Below are positions 19,007 through 29,400 of a DNA stretch of 64,000 bases, in pieces. Origin of the DNA: Enterococcus sp. HY326 (GTDB lineage: Bacteria; Bacillota; Bacilli; Lactobacillales; Enterococcaceae); assembly GCF_026157065.1 (NCBI RefSeq), contig NZ_JANLGQ010000003.1, positions 1-64,000 on the forward strand. Reading direction: 5' to 3'. Each line of letters opens with the position of its first letter. The stretch's first letter is position 1. Made by a program: the position numbers and the translations under genes. The notes under the pieces are model-generated. The model did not search any database. It saw nothing but the letters and a program-made list of their open reading frames with translations, and was not told the DNA's origin.

Positions 19007-19113
19007 AAAATGTACCCCCATGTTTGGCTTGCTTATGTACCGACCTCAAAAAAGTTAGATTTTTGGTCTAACTTTTTGGGTCACTACATGGCCTGACTCT
19101 GGGGGCACATTTT
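19007..19113. repeat. 107-nt nested inverted repeat / large bidirectional terminator
   Basis: Outer arms AAAATGTACCCCCA (19007-19020) and TGGGGGCACATTTT (19100-19113) match at 13 of 14 positions. An inner hairpin GACCTCAAAAAAGTTAGA / TCTAACTTTTTGGGTC (19042-19082) has A and T runs usable as a terminator in both directions. An ATGTA/TACAT pairing lies between the two. Located between convergent genes. The terminal arms give it a MITE-like look. Confidence 0.6.
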
Positions 19114-19194
19114 ATTTTGTCGCTATAAAAGAATTTTTCGACACCTAAAATAAGAATTACTTGTAACGATACAACTTAATTAAACACGAAAAAA

Positions 19195-19998
19195 TTAGCT
19201 TAACAAAAGCTGATCGTCTTTCAATTCGGCTCCACTATTGCGATGGAACATGTCCATCAGCTCGGCGACGGTCAGATTTTGTTTTTCTTCGCCTTTGACA
19301 TCGACAACGATTTGTCCTTGATGCAACATAATGAGGCGAGTGCCATAGCGAATGGCATCCTCCATATCATGAGTCACCATAAAGGCTGTCAAAGCTTGTT
19401 CACGAATCAACCGTTCTGTTAATTCCATTACCGTAATCGAAGTCTTGGGGTCGAGTGCGGCAGTATGTTCATCCAGCAAAATTAATTCTGGTTTTTGCAG
19501 GGTAGCCATCAGTAAAGTAATCGCTTGACGCTGACCACCGGAAAGCAGGCCGATTTCAGCACCTAAGCGCGTTTCCAAACCAAGATTTAAAGTCGCTAGC
19601 TGGTCTTTAAAAAAATTGCGGTCTTTGTTTTTCACACCGGCGCCGAAGTTTCGTGGGCGGCCACGTTTTAAAGCTAAGGCCAAATTTTCTTCAACAGTCA
19701 AACGGACAGCCGTGCCCATGCGGGGATCTTGAAAGACGCGACTAATTTGTTTGGAGCGGCGCATAACAGATTTTCGGGTGACATCTTCACCATTGACGAT
19801 GATTTTTCCTTGGTTGACTGGTAATGTACCAGCAATGCTGTTTAAAAGGGTGGATTTACCAGCACCGTTTCCGCCGATAATTGTAATAAATTCTCCTTGG
19901 TCCATCGTCAAATTAATGCCTCGTAGGACATGGTTTTCATTGACGGTACCCTGTTCAAAAATTTGATGCAGATTTTCAATTTTTAAAATAGTAGTCAT
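19195..19998 (-). CDS. ABC transporter ATP-binding protein (TrpXYZ-type importer)
   Basis: 267-aa nucleotide-binding subunit. Walker A GGNGAGKST (about residues 37-45), signature LLSGGQRQA, Walker B LILLDEHTAAL and H-loop VTHDME are intact. It follows the permease gene directly, and the substrate-binding lipoprotein gene lies upstream in the same operon. This subunit set matches the ABC_sub_bind (PF04392) importers, whose streptococcal examples TrpXYZ are linked to tryptophan. The leader peptide upstream of the operon suggests an aromatic amino acid. ATP hydrolysis in the cytoplasm powers uptake. Confidence 0.9.
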   Translation of the reverse strand: MTTILKIENLHQIFEQGTVNENHVLRGINLTMDQGEFITIIGGNGAGKSTLLNSIAGTLPVNQGKIIVNGEDVTRKSVMRRSKQISRVFQDPRMGTAVRLTVEENLALALKRGRPRNFGAGVKNKDRNFFKDQLATLNLGLETRLGAEIGLLSGGQRQAITLLMATLQKPELILLDEHTAALDPKTSITVMELTERLIREQALTAFMVTHDMEDAIRYGTRLIMLHQGQIVVDVKGEEKQNLTVAELMDMFHRNSGAELKDDQLLLS

Positions 19999-20901
19999 CT
20001 AGGCAGCTCCTTTCTTAGGGGCTTTTTTGCTGAGGCCGAGTTTTTTGCGAACCTCCGGCAAGGCCAAGCAAATTGTCAACACGATGGCTGAGGCTAATTT
20101 TGAGTCGCTGGCTTGAACATTTGTAGTGAAAACCAATGCTAAGATAAAGCGGTAAATGCTTGCGCCTAAAACAATTGTCAAAAGACGAATCAATAGCGGT
20201 TGGTTGCGGAAGATAACTTCAGCGATAATAATCGAAGCCAAACCGATGACGATGGTGCCGGTTCCGGAGTTCAAATCGGCAAAATTATTATTTTGCGCAA
20301 GCAGAGAACCAGATAGCGCAATGCAGCCATTGGAGAGGGCGTAGCCGATTAGTTTCATGTTGTCTGTGTTAATGCCGTTAGCCTGACTCATCTCGATATT
20401 GTCGCCGGTGGAACGCATCGCCAAACCGATTTCTGTTTTAAAGAAGAGCACAAGGAGAATGACAACTACTAAAACGATGATAGCGCCTGTCACGATAATT
20501 GACAGCTGTTTAGTCCCCAGAATTTCTTGAAAGAAATTAAAAATATTATCTTGGCCTAACAGGGCGATGTTCGCAGCCCCCATGACCCGCTGAGTGACTG
20601 AATATAACCCTGTCATCGTGATAATTCCTGCGAGTAAAGCGGGAATTTTTAATTTTGTATGCAACAGGCCAGTAATTACTCCCGCTGCGGCGCCACCGAT
20701 AAAAGCGTAGACACAGGCGAGTAACGGAGGCGTGCCATTGACAATATTAATTGCAGCGATGCCGGCACCTAATGGGTAGCTGCCTTCAGCCGTTAAATCC
20801 GCCACGTCCAAAATTCGGTAAGTCAGAAAAACCCCAATCGCTAATAGCGACCACAACAACCCTTGGGCTAATGAACTTGTTATCAGAGATAAAATATCCA
20901 T
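19999..20901 (-). CDS. ABC transporter permease (branched-chain/TrpXYZ-type)
   Basis: 300-aa membrane protein with about 8-9 hydrophobic helices, of the BPD_transp_2 family that also includes ribose and branched-chain amino acid permeases. Family features include YRILDVADLTAEGSYPLG near the N-terminus and LGLASIIIAEVIF. It is the sole permease of the operon, so it probably forms a homodimer. Directly abuts the ATPase gene. Confidence 0.88.
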   Translation of the reverse strand: MDILSLITSSLAQGLLWSLLAIGVFLTYRILDVADLTAEGSYPLGAGIAAINIVNGTPPLLACVYAFIGGAAAGVITGLLHTKLKIPALLAGIITMTGLYSVTQRVMGAANIALLGQDNIFNFFQEILGTKQLSIIVTGAIIVLVVVILLVLFFKTEIGLAMRSTGDNIEMSQANGINTDNMKLIGYALSNGCIALSGSLLAQNNNFADLNSGTGTIVIGLASIIIAEVIFRNQPLLIRLLTIVLGASIYRFILALVFTTNVQASDSKLASAIVLTICLALPEVRKKLGLSKKAPKKGAA

Positions 20902-20973
20902 TGGAAAAACTCCTTTTTGTAATGAAATATGTACGAGGGGCGAAGGATAAGTCTCGCCTTCGCCCTATAAGAA

Positions 20974-21975
20974 TTATTCTGGGGCAACGATGGTACTTGG
21001 ATCAATCCCTAAAGCTTCCGCCATGTCTTCATTGATCACTAGTTCTAATTCAGTAGCACTTTCAACCGGAGTATCTGCCGGTGTCGCTTCGCCGCTTAAA
21101 ATGCGGGCGGCCATCTCGCCGGTTTGCACACCTAGAGAATGGTAGTCAATACCGTAAGTTGCTAAACCACCATTTGTTGTTTGATCGACGGAGCCAGTGA
21201 CCACTGGTGTCTTGCTTTCTTTGACTACGTCACCGATAATAGCTGCAGCACTGGCAAAGGTATTGTCAGTTGGGATGTAAATTGCATCGACTTGGCTAGT
21301 TAAGCTTTCGGTTACCTGTTGAACATCATTGGTAGAAGTGGCTGTCTTCACAACGACTTCAATGCCAGCATCTTCTAAAGCCGCTTGAGCCAAATCAGCT
21401 TGGATTTTTGAATTGGACTCGCCGGAGTTGTACATAATGCCCACGGTTTTGGCATCAGGCACAATACTTAAGAGTAAAGCGATTTGTTTGTCAATTGGCA
21501 CCATATCAGTTGTACCGGTGACATTACCGCCAGGTTCTTCTTCAGAAGCCACTAAGCCAGCATCGACTGGATCAGTAACAGAAGTGAAGGTGATTGGAAT
21601 TTCAGTTGTTTGATTGACTAAAGATTGAGCCGCTAAAGTAGCAATTCCTAACAATAAATCAGGATCTTCACTGACTAATTGCTGGCTCATACTCATCAAA
21701 TTATCTTGGCCGTTTTGGGCATTTTGATAATTGACGGTGAGATTTTCCCCTTCAACGTAGCCGTTATTTGCTAAGCCCTCTAAGAAGCCCTCATAAGAAG
21801 CATCTAAAGAGTCATGCTCGACTAATTGTAAGACACCGACTGTGACGTTCTCGCTGTCTGCAGCGCTTCCCGATGTGGAGCTGCCGGAAGAGCCATTGTC
21901 CGATGACCCGCAGGCCCCTAAACTGATTGTCGCCAATAAAGCTGCTGCTGTTAAAACTAATTTTTTCATTTTCAT
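20974..21975 (-). CDS. ABC transporter substrate-binding lipoprotein (ABC_sub_bind family)
   Basis: 333-aa secreted lipoprotein anchored to the outer face of the membrane. Signal peptide MKMKKLVLTAAALLATISL ends in the lipobox LGAC (Cys about 22), followed by a Ser/Gly-rich linker. The mature part has the PF04392 pattern: GVLQLVEHDSLDASYEGF, LLGIATLAAQSLVNQT, PITFTSVTDPVDAGLV, YNSGESNSKIQ, VDAIYIPTDNT. ATG 21975 is chosen since GGAGG lies 8 nt upstream; ATG 21999 has no RBS. It is the first structural gene after the attenuator region at 22006-22297. Members of this family are linked to tryptophan or tyrosine uptake in streptococci; the exact ligand here is unproven. Confidence 0.9.
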   Translation of the reverse strand: MKMKKLVLTAAALLATISLGACGSSDNGSSGSSTSGSAADSENVTVGVLQLVEHDSLDASYEGFLEGLANNGYVEGENLTVNYQNAQNGQDNLMSMSQQLVSEDPDLLLGIATLAAQSLVNQTTEIPITFTSVTDPVDAGLVASEEEPGGNVTGTTDMVPIDKQIALLLSIVPDAKTVGIMYNSGESNSKIQADLAQAALEDAGIEVVVKTATSTNDVQQVTESLTSQVDAIYIPTDNTFASAAAIIGDVVKESKTPVVTGSVDQTTNGGLATYGIDYHSLGVQTGEMAARILSGEATPADTPVESATELELVINEDMAEALGIDPSTIVAPE

Positions 21976-22005
21976 TTTTACGTCCTCCATTTTTTTCAAT
22001 CAAAC

Positions 22006-22071
22006 AAAAACGTCCATTTAGATAATTTCTAAATGGACGAAAATAAACTATCGTATCACGCCACTTAGAAA
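22006..22071 (-). promoter_or_regulatory. Attenuator: intrinsic terminator with competing antiterminator strand
   Basis: On the minus strand a 12-bp stem CGTCCATTTAGA / TCTAAATGGACG (22011-22039) is followed by five T: a strong terminator between promoter and first structural gene. The upstream RNA segment TTTCTAAGTGG (22071-22061) can pair over 11 bp (one G-U) with CCATTTAGAAA, the 5' arm and loop of the terminator. This gives a mutually exclusive antiterminator. Confidence 0.8.
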
Positions 22072-22119
22072 TCAATCTACGCGGCTTTTTGCTCATTGCG
22101 AATTTCCCTAGCCATCATA

Positions 22120-22167
22120 GATACAAACTGAACTGCTTGCCGTTTGTATCCACGTATGAATACAAAC
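22120..22167 (-). promoter_or_regulatory. Alternative RNA hairpins directly behind the leader peptide stop
   Basis: Segment 1 GTTTGTATTC (22167-22158) pairs with segment 2 GGATACAAAC (22151-22142) in a 10-bp hairpin that begins on the base after the leader stop codon. Segment 2 can instead pair with segment 3 GTTTGTATC (22128-22120) over 9 bp. A ribosome paused on the leader peptide would cover segment 1 and favour 2:3. Confidence 0.7.
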
Positions 22168-22236
22168 CTATCTAAAATAGCTAAAGTATGTGTGTTGATT
22201 CAACTGTTGTGTCGAAATTTTTTGAAGTGTTTGCAT
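22168..22236 (-). CDS. Leader peptide of the ABC transporter operon (22 aa)
   Basis: ATG 22236 has a strong RBS AAGGAG with 8-nt spacing and lies about 25 nt after the predicted transcription start. The 22-codon frame ends ...TYFSYFR-stop: four of its last six codons are Tyr or Phe. The peptide also holds five Gln, mostly earlier. The stop codon directly precedes the alternative hairpins at 22120-22167. The layout is that of classical amino-acid attenuation, with aromatic amino acids (Tyr/Phe) as the likely signal. This is inference from sequence only; I know of no described homologue. Confidence 0.7.
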   Translation of the reverse strand: MQTLQKISTQQLNQHTYFSYFR

Positions 22237-22267
22237 AATAATTTCTCCTTCTTGTTGAATGTCTAAA

Positions 22268-22297
22268 AGTATACCTGTAGTTAAATGGCATTGTCAA
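22268..22297 (-). promoter_or_regulatory. Promoter of the attenuated ABC transporter operon
   Basis: On the minus strand: perfect TTGACA (22297-22292), 18-nt spacer, TATACT (22273-22268). It is strong and well placed 30 nt upstream of the leader peptide start. Confidence 0.8.
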
Positions 22298-22415
22298 TAG
22301 AAAAGTTAAAATTTTCTGAAAATTCGTTGAATTCATTTAATTTGAAACTTATTTACTCCTCATTTTTTGAATTCTAAAAGCTTTTGTTAAGCCTAGCGTG
22401 ACAACCAGAAAACAG

Positions 22416-22444
22416 TTGACTTTCTACTATAAATATTATATTAT
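22416..22444 (+). promoter_or_regulatory. Promoter of rpoB-rpoC
   Basis: TTGACT (22416-22421), 17-nt spacer, TATTAT (22439-22444). It is embedded in an AT-rich tract (ATTATATTATATATAG), so the exact -10 could shift by a few bases. The resulting leader is about 240 nt. Confidence 0.6.
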
Positions 22445-22479
22445 ATATAGACGCAAAAACGAAGTGAATTAAAAAAGGC

Positions 22480-22580
22480 AGGAGCGAAATATTGTCCGTT
22501 CCGGCTTTAGCATAGGAAACAAAAGTAGAAGCACTAAAGATTTTAATCTTTCAAAACGCCTCTGTCTTTTGGTTTTTTTT
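22480..22580 (+). ncRNA. Structured rpoB leader with terminator-like hairpin (possibly Lacto-rpoB motif)
   Basis: The 5' UTR contains a hairpin GGAGCG/CGTTCC (about 22482-22505) and an imperfect stem AAAAGTAGAAGC / GCCTCTGTCTTTT (22520-22570), enclosing AAAGAT/ATCTTT, followed by eight T (22573-22580). This looks like an attenuator about 110 nt before rpoB. A conserved RNA called Lacto-rpoB has been described in rpoB leaders of Lactobacillales; I suspect this is it from position and host but cannot test the covariance model. Confidence 0.45.
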
Positions 22581-22689
22581 ATGCCCAAAAGCCGCAAAAA
22601 ATGCTCTTTGTTACGTAAAAATAATATTTGAAATTATTTCGTAACAATTTAGCTTCCTTTTTGAAAATTAATCTAGAGGAGTGAATAGC

Positions 22690-25600
22690 TTGGCTGGACA
22701 AGACGTAGCATACGGGAAACACCGCACACGTAGAAGTTTTGCTAGAATTAGTGAAGTTTTAGAATTGCCAAACTTGATTGAGATTCAAACAAAATCTTAT
22801 CAGTGGTTCTTAGATCAAGGACTGCAGGAGATGTTTGAAGATATCTTGCCGATCAACGATTTTAACGGAAACCTGTCTTTAGAATTTGTTGGCTATGAAT
22901 TAAAAGAACCGAAGTATACGGTCGCAGAAGCACGGGCTCATGATGCCAATTACTCTGCACCATTGCATGTCACTTTACGTTTAACCAATCGTGAAACTGG
23001 TGAAATCAAATCCCAAGATGTTTTCTTCGGTGATTTCCCATTAATGACTGAACAAGGCACGTTTATTATCAACGGAGCTGAACGGGTTATCGTTTCCCAA
23101 TTAGTGCGTTCTCCTGGGGTTTATTTCCATGGAAAAGTTGATAAAAATGGTAAAGAAGGCTTTGGTTCAACTGTGATTCCTAACCGGGGCGCTTGGTTAG
23201 AAATGGAAACAGATGCCAAAGATATCTCCTATGTCAGAATTGACCGGACTCGGAAAATTCCTTTGACCGTCTTAGTACGGGCCTTAGGTTTTGGTTCTGA
23301 TGATACGATTTTTGAAATCTTCGGCGACAGTGACAGCTTACGCAATACTGTTGAAAAAGATTTACACAAAAATGCTAGCGACTCACGGACTGAAGAAGGC
23401 TTGAAGGACGTTTACGAAAGATTACGTCCAGGCGAACCTAAAACCGCTGATAGTTCTAGAAACTTATTGACTGCTCGTTTCTTCGATCCAAAACGTTACG
23501 ACTTAGCTAACGTAGGTCGTTATAAAGTCAACAAAAAATTAGATTTAAAAACTCGTCTGTTGAATTTAACTTTAGCTGAAACCTTAGTTGATTCAGAAAC
23601 AGGTGAAATCCTTGTTGAAAAAGGCACTGTTTTAACTCACCAAGTGATGGATGAGTTAGCACCGCATATTGACAATGGGTTGAACTCGATTACGTATTAC
23701 CCAAGTGAAGATGGGGTTGTCACTGAACCGATGACTGTTCAAGTGGTGAAGGTGTATTCACCAAAAGACCCTGAACGGGAAGTCAACGTAATTGGTAACG
23801 GCTATCCTGATACCCACACTAAAACAGTTCGTCCAGCTGACATCATCGCTTCAATGAGCTATTTCTTAAACTTAATGGAAGGTATCGGCAATGTTGATGA
23901 TATCGACCACTTAGGAAATCGTCGGATTCGTTCTGTTGGTGAATTGCTGCAAAACCAATTCAGAATTGGTTTAGCACGGATGGAACGGGTTGTTCGTGAA
24001 AGAATGTCAATTCAAGACCAAGAAACTTTAACCCCACAACAATTGATTAACATTCGTCCAGTTGTGGCCAGCATTAAAGAATTCTTTGGTTCTTCTCAGT
24101 TGTCTCAGTTCATGGATCAAACGAATCCATTAGGGGAATTAACCCACAAACGCCGTCTTTCAGCCTTAGGACCTGGTGGTTTGACTAGAGACCGGGCTGG
24201 CTATGAAGTACGGGACGTGCATTATTCCCACTATGGCCGTATGTGTCCGATTGAAACGCCTGAAGGACCGAATATCGGTTTGATCAATAGCTTATCCAGC
24301 TATGCGAAGGTCAATGAATTTGGTTTTATCGAAACACCTTACCGTCGTGTCAACCGGGAAACTGGTCATGTGACGGACACCATTGACTATTTAACAGCTG
24401 ATATCGAAGACCACTACATCGTAGCGCAAGCGAACTCACCGTTAAATGAAGATGGCAGTTTTAAAGAAGAATTAGTAATGGCTCGTTCTCAAAGTGAAAA
24501 CTTGGAAGTAACGATTGATAAAATTGATTACATGGACGTTTCACCTAAACAAGTAGTTGCCGTGGCGACAGCGTGTATTCCTTTCTTGGAAAACGATGAC
24601 TCCAACCGGGCCTTGATGGGTGCCAACATGCAGCGGCAAGCTGTACCGTTGATTCAACCTCGTTCACCTTTTGTGGGAACTGGGATGGAATTTAAAGCAG
24701 CCCATGACTCAGGTGCTGCCTTACTGTGTAAACATGATGGCGTTGTTGAATTCGTCGATGCTTCTGAAGTCCGTGTTCGTCGGGACAATGGCGCTTTAGA
24801 TAAATATTCTGTGACTAAATTCCGTCGTTCAAACTCTGGGACTAGCTACAATCAACGGCCAATCGTGCATTTAGGCGAAGCAGTTGAAGCTGGCGATACA
24901 TTAGCAGATGGACCTTCAATGGAAGAAGGCGAATTGGCTTTAGGTCAAAACGTCTTGGTTGCCTTCACTACTTGGGAAGGTTATAACTATGAAGATGCGA
25001 TTATCATGAGCCGTCGTTTAGTTAAAGATGATGTGTATACGTCCATTCATATTGAAGAATATGAATCAGAAGCCCGTGATACTAAATTAGGACCTGAAGA
25101 AATCACTCGGGAAATTCCTAACGTCGGAGAAGATGCTCTGAAAAACTTAGATGAAATGGGTATTATCCGTATCGGTGCTGAAGTCAAAGATGGTGACTTA
25201 CTCGTTGGTAAAGTCACGCCAAAAGGGGTAACGGAATTATCAGCAGAGGAACGTTTGTTACACGCTATCTTTGGTGAAAAGGCTCGTGAAGTTCGTGATA
25301 CTTCATTACGAGTTCCTCACGGCGGCGGCGGTATCGTCCACGATGTGAAAATCTTTACCCGTGAAGCCGGTGATGAATTATCTCCAGGCGTGAACATGTT
25401 AGTTCGTGTTTATATCGTTCAAAAACGTAAAATTCATGAAGGCGATAAAATGGCCGGACGTCATGGTAACAAAGGGGTTGTCTCACGGATTATGCCGGAA
25501 GAAGACATGCCATTCTTACCAGACGGTACACCGGTTGATGTCATGTTGAATCCTTTAGGGGTACCATCTCGGATGAATATCGGACAAGTGCTGGAATTGC

Positions 25601-26307
25601 ATTTGGGTATGGCTGCTCGCCAATTGAAGATTCATGTGGCAACACCAGTCTTTGATGGAGCCAATGATGATGATGTTTGGGATACAGTTCGGGAAGCTGG
25701 TTTAGCTAGCGATGCCAAAACTGTGTTATACGATGGCCGGACTGGTGAGCCGATGGATAATCGGGTCTCTGTTGGGGTTATGTATATGATTAAATTAGCC
25801 CACATGGTTGATGATAAATTGCACGCCCGTTCAATTGGACCTTACTCACTGGTTACACAACAACCATTAGGTGGTAAAGCGCAATTTGGTGGACAACGTT
25901 TTGGGGAAATGGAAGTTTGGGCCTTAGAAGCATATGGTGCAGCTTACACTCTTCAAGAAATCTTAACTTACAAGTCAGATGATGTTGTCGGTCGGGTGAA
26001 AACTTACGAAGCCATCGTCAAAGGTGAACCAATTCCAAAACCAGGTGTGCCTGAATCCTTCCGTGTATTAGTGAAGGAATTACAATCCCTTGGTTTGGAT
26101 ATGCGAGTTCTCGACATTGAAGAAAAAGAAATCGAACTTCGTGATATGGATGACGAAGATGATGACTTGATTACTGTCGATGCTCTAACAAAATTTGCTG
26201 AACAACAATCAGCAAAAGAATTGGCACAAAAAGGTACTGAAGCTGTTGCCGAAGCACAAGAGGACTTAGTCCAAAGCATCGAAACAGCAGAAGACTTCGA
26301 ACAATAA
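22690..26307 (+). CDS. rpoB: RNA polymerase beta subunit
   Basis: Core RNA polymerase subunit of 1205 aa that forms one pincer of the enzyme and the rifampicin pocket. Conserved blocks are visible: [13 protein letters not shown] at the N-terminus, the rifampicin region [30 protein letters not shown], the RHGNKGVVS catalytic-site segment, and [24 protein letters not shown] near the C-terminus. The start is TTG 22690 ([11 protein letters not shown]), because AGAGGAG lies 8 nt upstream; the GTG at 22681 overlaps that RBS. rpoC follows 117 nt later. The rifampicin region shows the wild-type-like residues (D, H, R, S in their usual places). Confidence 0.98.
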   Translation: MAGQDVAYGKHRTRRSFARISEVLELPNLIEIQTKSYQWFLDQGLQEMFEDILPINDFNGNLSLEFVGYELKEPKYTVAEARAHDANYSAPLHVTLRLTNRETGEIKSQDVFFGDFPLMTEQGTFIINGAERVIVSQLVRSPGVYFHGKVDKNGKEGFGSTVIPNRGAWLEMETDAKDISYVRIDRTRKIPLTVLVRALGFGSDDTIFEIFGDSDSLRNTVEKDLHKNASDSRTEEGLKDVYERLRPGEPKTADSSRNLLTARFFDPKRYDLANVGRYKVNKKLDLKTRLLNLTLAETLVDSETGEILVEKGTVLTHQVMDELAPHIDNGLNSITYYPSEDGVVTEPMTVQVVKVYSPKDPEREVNVIGNGYPDTHTKTVRPADIIASMSYFLNLMEGIGNVDDIDHLGNRRIRSVGELLQNQFRIGLARMERVVRERMSIQDQETLTPQQLINIRPVVASIKEFFGSSQLSQFMDQTNPLGELTHKRRLSALGPGGLTRDRAGYEVRDVHYSHYGRMCPIETPEGPNIGLINSLSSYAKVNEFGFIETPYRRVNRETGHVTDTIDYLTADIEDHYIVAQANSPLNEDGSFKEELVMARSQSENLEVTIDKIDYMDVSPKQVVAVATACIPFLENDDSNRALMGANMQRQAVPLIQPRSPFVGTGMEFKAAHDSGAALLCKHDGVVEFVDASEVRVRRDNGALDKYSVTKFRRSNSGTSYNQRPIVHLGEAVEAGDTLADGPSMEEGELALGQNVLVAFTTWEGYNYEDAIIMSRRLVKDDVYTSIHIEEYESEARDTKLGPEEITREIPNVGEDALKNLDEMGIIRIGAEVKDGDLLVGKVTPKGVTELSAEERLLHAIFGEKAREVRDTSLRVPHGGGGIVHDVKIFTREAGDELSPGVNMLVRVYIVQKRKIHEGDKMAGRHGNKGVVSRIMPEEDMPFLPDGTPVDVMLNPLGVPSRMNIGQVLELHLGMAARQLKIHVATPVFDGANDDDVWDTVREAGLASDAKTVLYDGRTGEPMDNRVSVGVMYMIKLAHMVDDKLHARSIGPYSLVTQQPLGGKAQFGGQRFGEMEVWALEAYGAAYTLQEILTYKSDDVVGRVKTYEAIVKGEPIPKPGVPESFRVLVKELQSLGLDMRVLDIEEKEIELRDMDDEDDDLITVDALTKFAEQQSAKELAQKGTEAVAEAQEDLVQSIETAEDFEQ

Positions 26308-26457
26308 TCTTGAAAACCTGTCGCAACTGTCAGCTTTTCAAAAACTGAGTCGAGAGACAGTTAGGTTAGTCTAGGCGGACTTTATTCGGTGAAGTCCCTT
26401 AGCTGACTCTGCTGATCTTTCTCAGTGGGTCATCAAATGAAATGGAGGGAACCCCTT

Positions 26458-29400
26458 TTGATCGATGTAAATAAATTCGAAAGTATGCAAATCGGTTTGG
26501 CTTCTCCAGAAAAAATCAGAAGCTGGTCTTATGGCGAAGTGAAAAAGCCAGAAACCATTAACTATCGTACTTTAAAACCCGAACGTGAAGGGTTGTTCTG
26601 TGAACGCATCTTTGGTCCAACTAAAGACTGGGAATGCGCCTGCGGAAAATATAAACGTATTCGTTACAAAGGTATCGTCTGTGATCGCTGTGGTGTGGAA
26701 GTCACTCGCTCAAAAGTTCGTCGTGAACGGATGGGTCACATTGAGTTAGCTGCACCCGTTTCCCACATCTGGTACTTTAAAGGTATTCCTTCAAGAATGG
26801 GTCTTGTTTTAGACATGAGCCCCCGTGCCTTGGAAGAAATCATCTATTTTGCCTCTTATGTGGTAATCGATCCAGGTAATACTACTTTAGAAAAGAAACA
26901 ATTATTAACTGAACGGGAATACCGTGAAAAACGTGATCAATTCGGTCAAGAATTCCAAGCTGCCATGGGTGCTGAAGCCATTAAGAAATTATTGGACTTA
27001 GTTGACTTAGATGGTGAAGTTGCGGAATTAAAAGAAGAATTGAAAACTGCTCAAGGTCAAAAACGGACCCGGGCGATTCGTCGCTTAGACATCTTAGAAG
27101 CTTTCAGAGCTTCTGGTAACCAACCAAGCTGGATGGTTATGGATGTTATTCCAGTTATCCCCCCAGACTTACGTCCAATGGTCCAATTAGAAGGTGGTCG
27201 TTTTGCGACTTCTGACTTAAATGACTTGTACCGTCGGGTAATCAACCGTAACAACCGGTTGAAACGTTTATTAGATTTAAATGCACCAAGCATCATTGTG
27301 CAAAATGAAAAACGGATGCTGCAAGAAGCCGTTGACGCCTTGATTGATAATGGCCGTCGTGGCCGTCCAGTTACTGGACCAGGTAACCGTCCATTGAAAT
27401 CTCTTTCCCATATGTTAAAAGGGAAACAAGGTCGTTTCCGTCAAAACTTACTAGGTAAACGGGTTGACTATTCAGGTCGTTCAGTTATCGTTGTGGGACC
27501 ATTTTTACAAATGTATCAATGTGGTCTGCCAAAGGAAATGGCGATTGAATTGTTCAAACCATTTGTGATGAAGGAATTAGTTTCTCGGGAATTAGCTTCT
27601 AACATCAAGAATGCTAAACGTAAAATTGAACGCCAAGAAGATGAAGTTTGGGACGTTTTAGAAGACGTCATCAGAGAACATCCAGTTCTGTTGAACCGGG
27701 CACCTACGCTTCACAGATTGGGTATCCAAGCCTTTGAACCAGTTTTAGTTGAAGGTCGTGCTATTCGTTTGCATCCACTTGTGTGTGAAGCCTACAATGC
27801 CGATTTCGATGGAGACCAAATGGCGGTTCACGTACCATTAAATGAAGAAGCTCAAGCGGAAGCCCGCATGTTAATGTTGGCTGCTCAAAACATCTTGAAC
27901 CCTAAAGATGGTAAACCAGTAGTAACGCCATCTCAAGATATGGTCTTAGGTAACTATTACCTAACGATGGAAGAAGATGGTCGTGAAGGCGAAGGCATGA
28001 TCTTCCGTGATATGAACGAAGCAGTCATTGCTTGGAGAAATGGTTATGTCCATTTACATTCACGGATTGCGGTTAATCCAAACAGTCTAGGTGACAAACC
28101 GTTTACTGATTGGCAAAAAGAACGCATGATGGTGACAACTGTCGGTAAAGTTATCTTTAACGAAATTATGCCGCAAGAGTTCCCTTACTTGAACGAACCA
28201 ACTAATTCTAACTTGACGGAAAAAACGCCTGACAAGTACTTCGTGGAAGCTGGGACAGATATTCCGGCCTTCATCAAGGAACAAGAATTGATTGCGCCAT
28301 TCAAGAAGAAAAACTTAGGAAACATCATCGCAGAAGTCTTCAAACGTTTCAAAATTACCGAAACGTCTAAGATGCTAGATAGAATGAAAGACTTGGGCTA
28401 CCGTCATTCAACAATGGCTGGTATCACAGTGGGGATTGCCGATATCATGGTCCTTGCTGAAAAGCATGACATCATCGAAAAAGCCCACAAACAAGTTGAA
28501 AATATTACCAAACAATTCCGTCGTGGTTTAATCACCGATGACGAACGTTATGAACGGGTTATTGCCGTTTGGAATGCTGCCAAAGATGAAATCCAACAAA
28601 AACTGATGGAAAGTTTGGATGCTAAAAATCCAATCTTCATGATGTCAGACTCTGGAGCCCGTGGTAACATCTCCAACTTTACTCAGTTGGCTGGGATGCG
28701 TGGTTTGATGGCCGCTCCAAATGGTCGTATCATGGAATTGCCAATCATCTCTAACTTCCGTGAAGGCTTGTCCGTCTTGGAAATGTTTATCTCAACTCAC
28801 GGGGCTCGTAAAGGAATGACCGATACCGCCTTGAAGACTGCCGATTCAGGTTACTTGACTCGTCGTCTAGTTGATGTGGCCCAAGATGTTATCATTCGTG
28901 AAGAAGATTGTGGCACTGACCGTGGTCTAGATATCCAAGCGATTCGTGAAGGTAATGAAATTATCGAATCATTGGAAGAACGTTTAGTTGGTCGTTATAC
29001 TCGTAAGAGCGTAATTGATCCAGCAACGGGTGCTGTTTTAGTTGGTGAGGACCAAATCATCACTGAAGACTTGGCTCGCCAAATTGTTGATGCTGGCATT
29101 GAAACAGTGACCATTCGTTCTGTCTTCACATGTAATACTAAACATGGTGTATGTAAACATTGTTATGGCCGCAACTTGGCAACTGGTGCTGAGGTTGAAG
29201 TGGGTGAAGCAGTTGGTACCATCGCTGCCCAATCTATCGGTGAACCTGGTACTCAGTTAACCATGCGTACATTCCATACCGGCGGGGTTGCCGGCGACGA
29301 TATCACGCAAGGTTTGCCGCGGGTTCAAGAAATTTTTGAAGCTCGGAATCCTAAAGGGCAAGCTGTCATTACCGAAGTTACCGGTGAAGTCATCGATATC

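Noticed and set aside
21812-22096. 94-aa minus-strand ORF reading through the terminator into the substrate-binding gene
   Set aside because: It overlaps the lipoprotein gene in another frame and encodes the terminator stem; most likely chance.
22006-22297. T-box riboswitch upstream of the ABC transporter
   Set aside because: The terminator/antiterminator pair looks T-box-like, but the required unpaired UGGNACC bulge is absent; the bulge reads CGTGAT. The strong leader ORF explains the region better.
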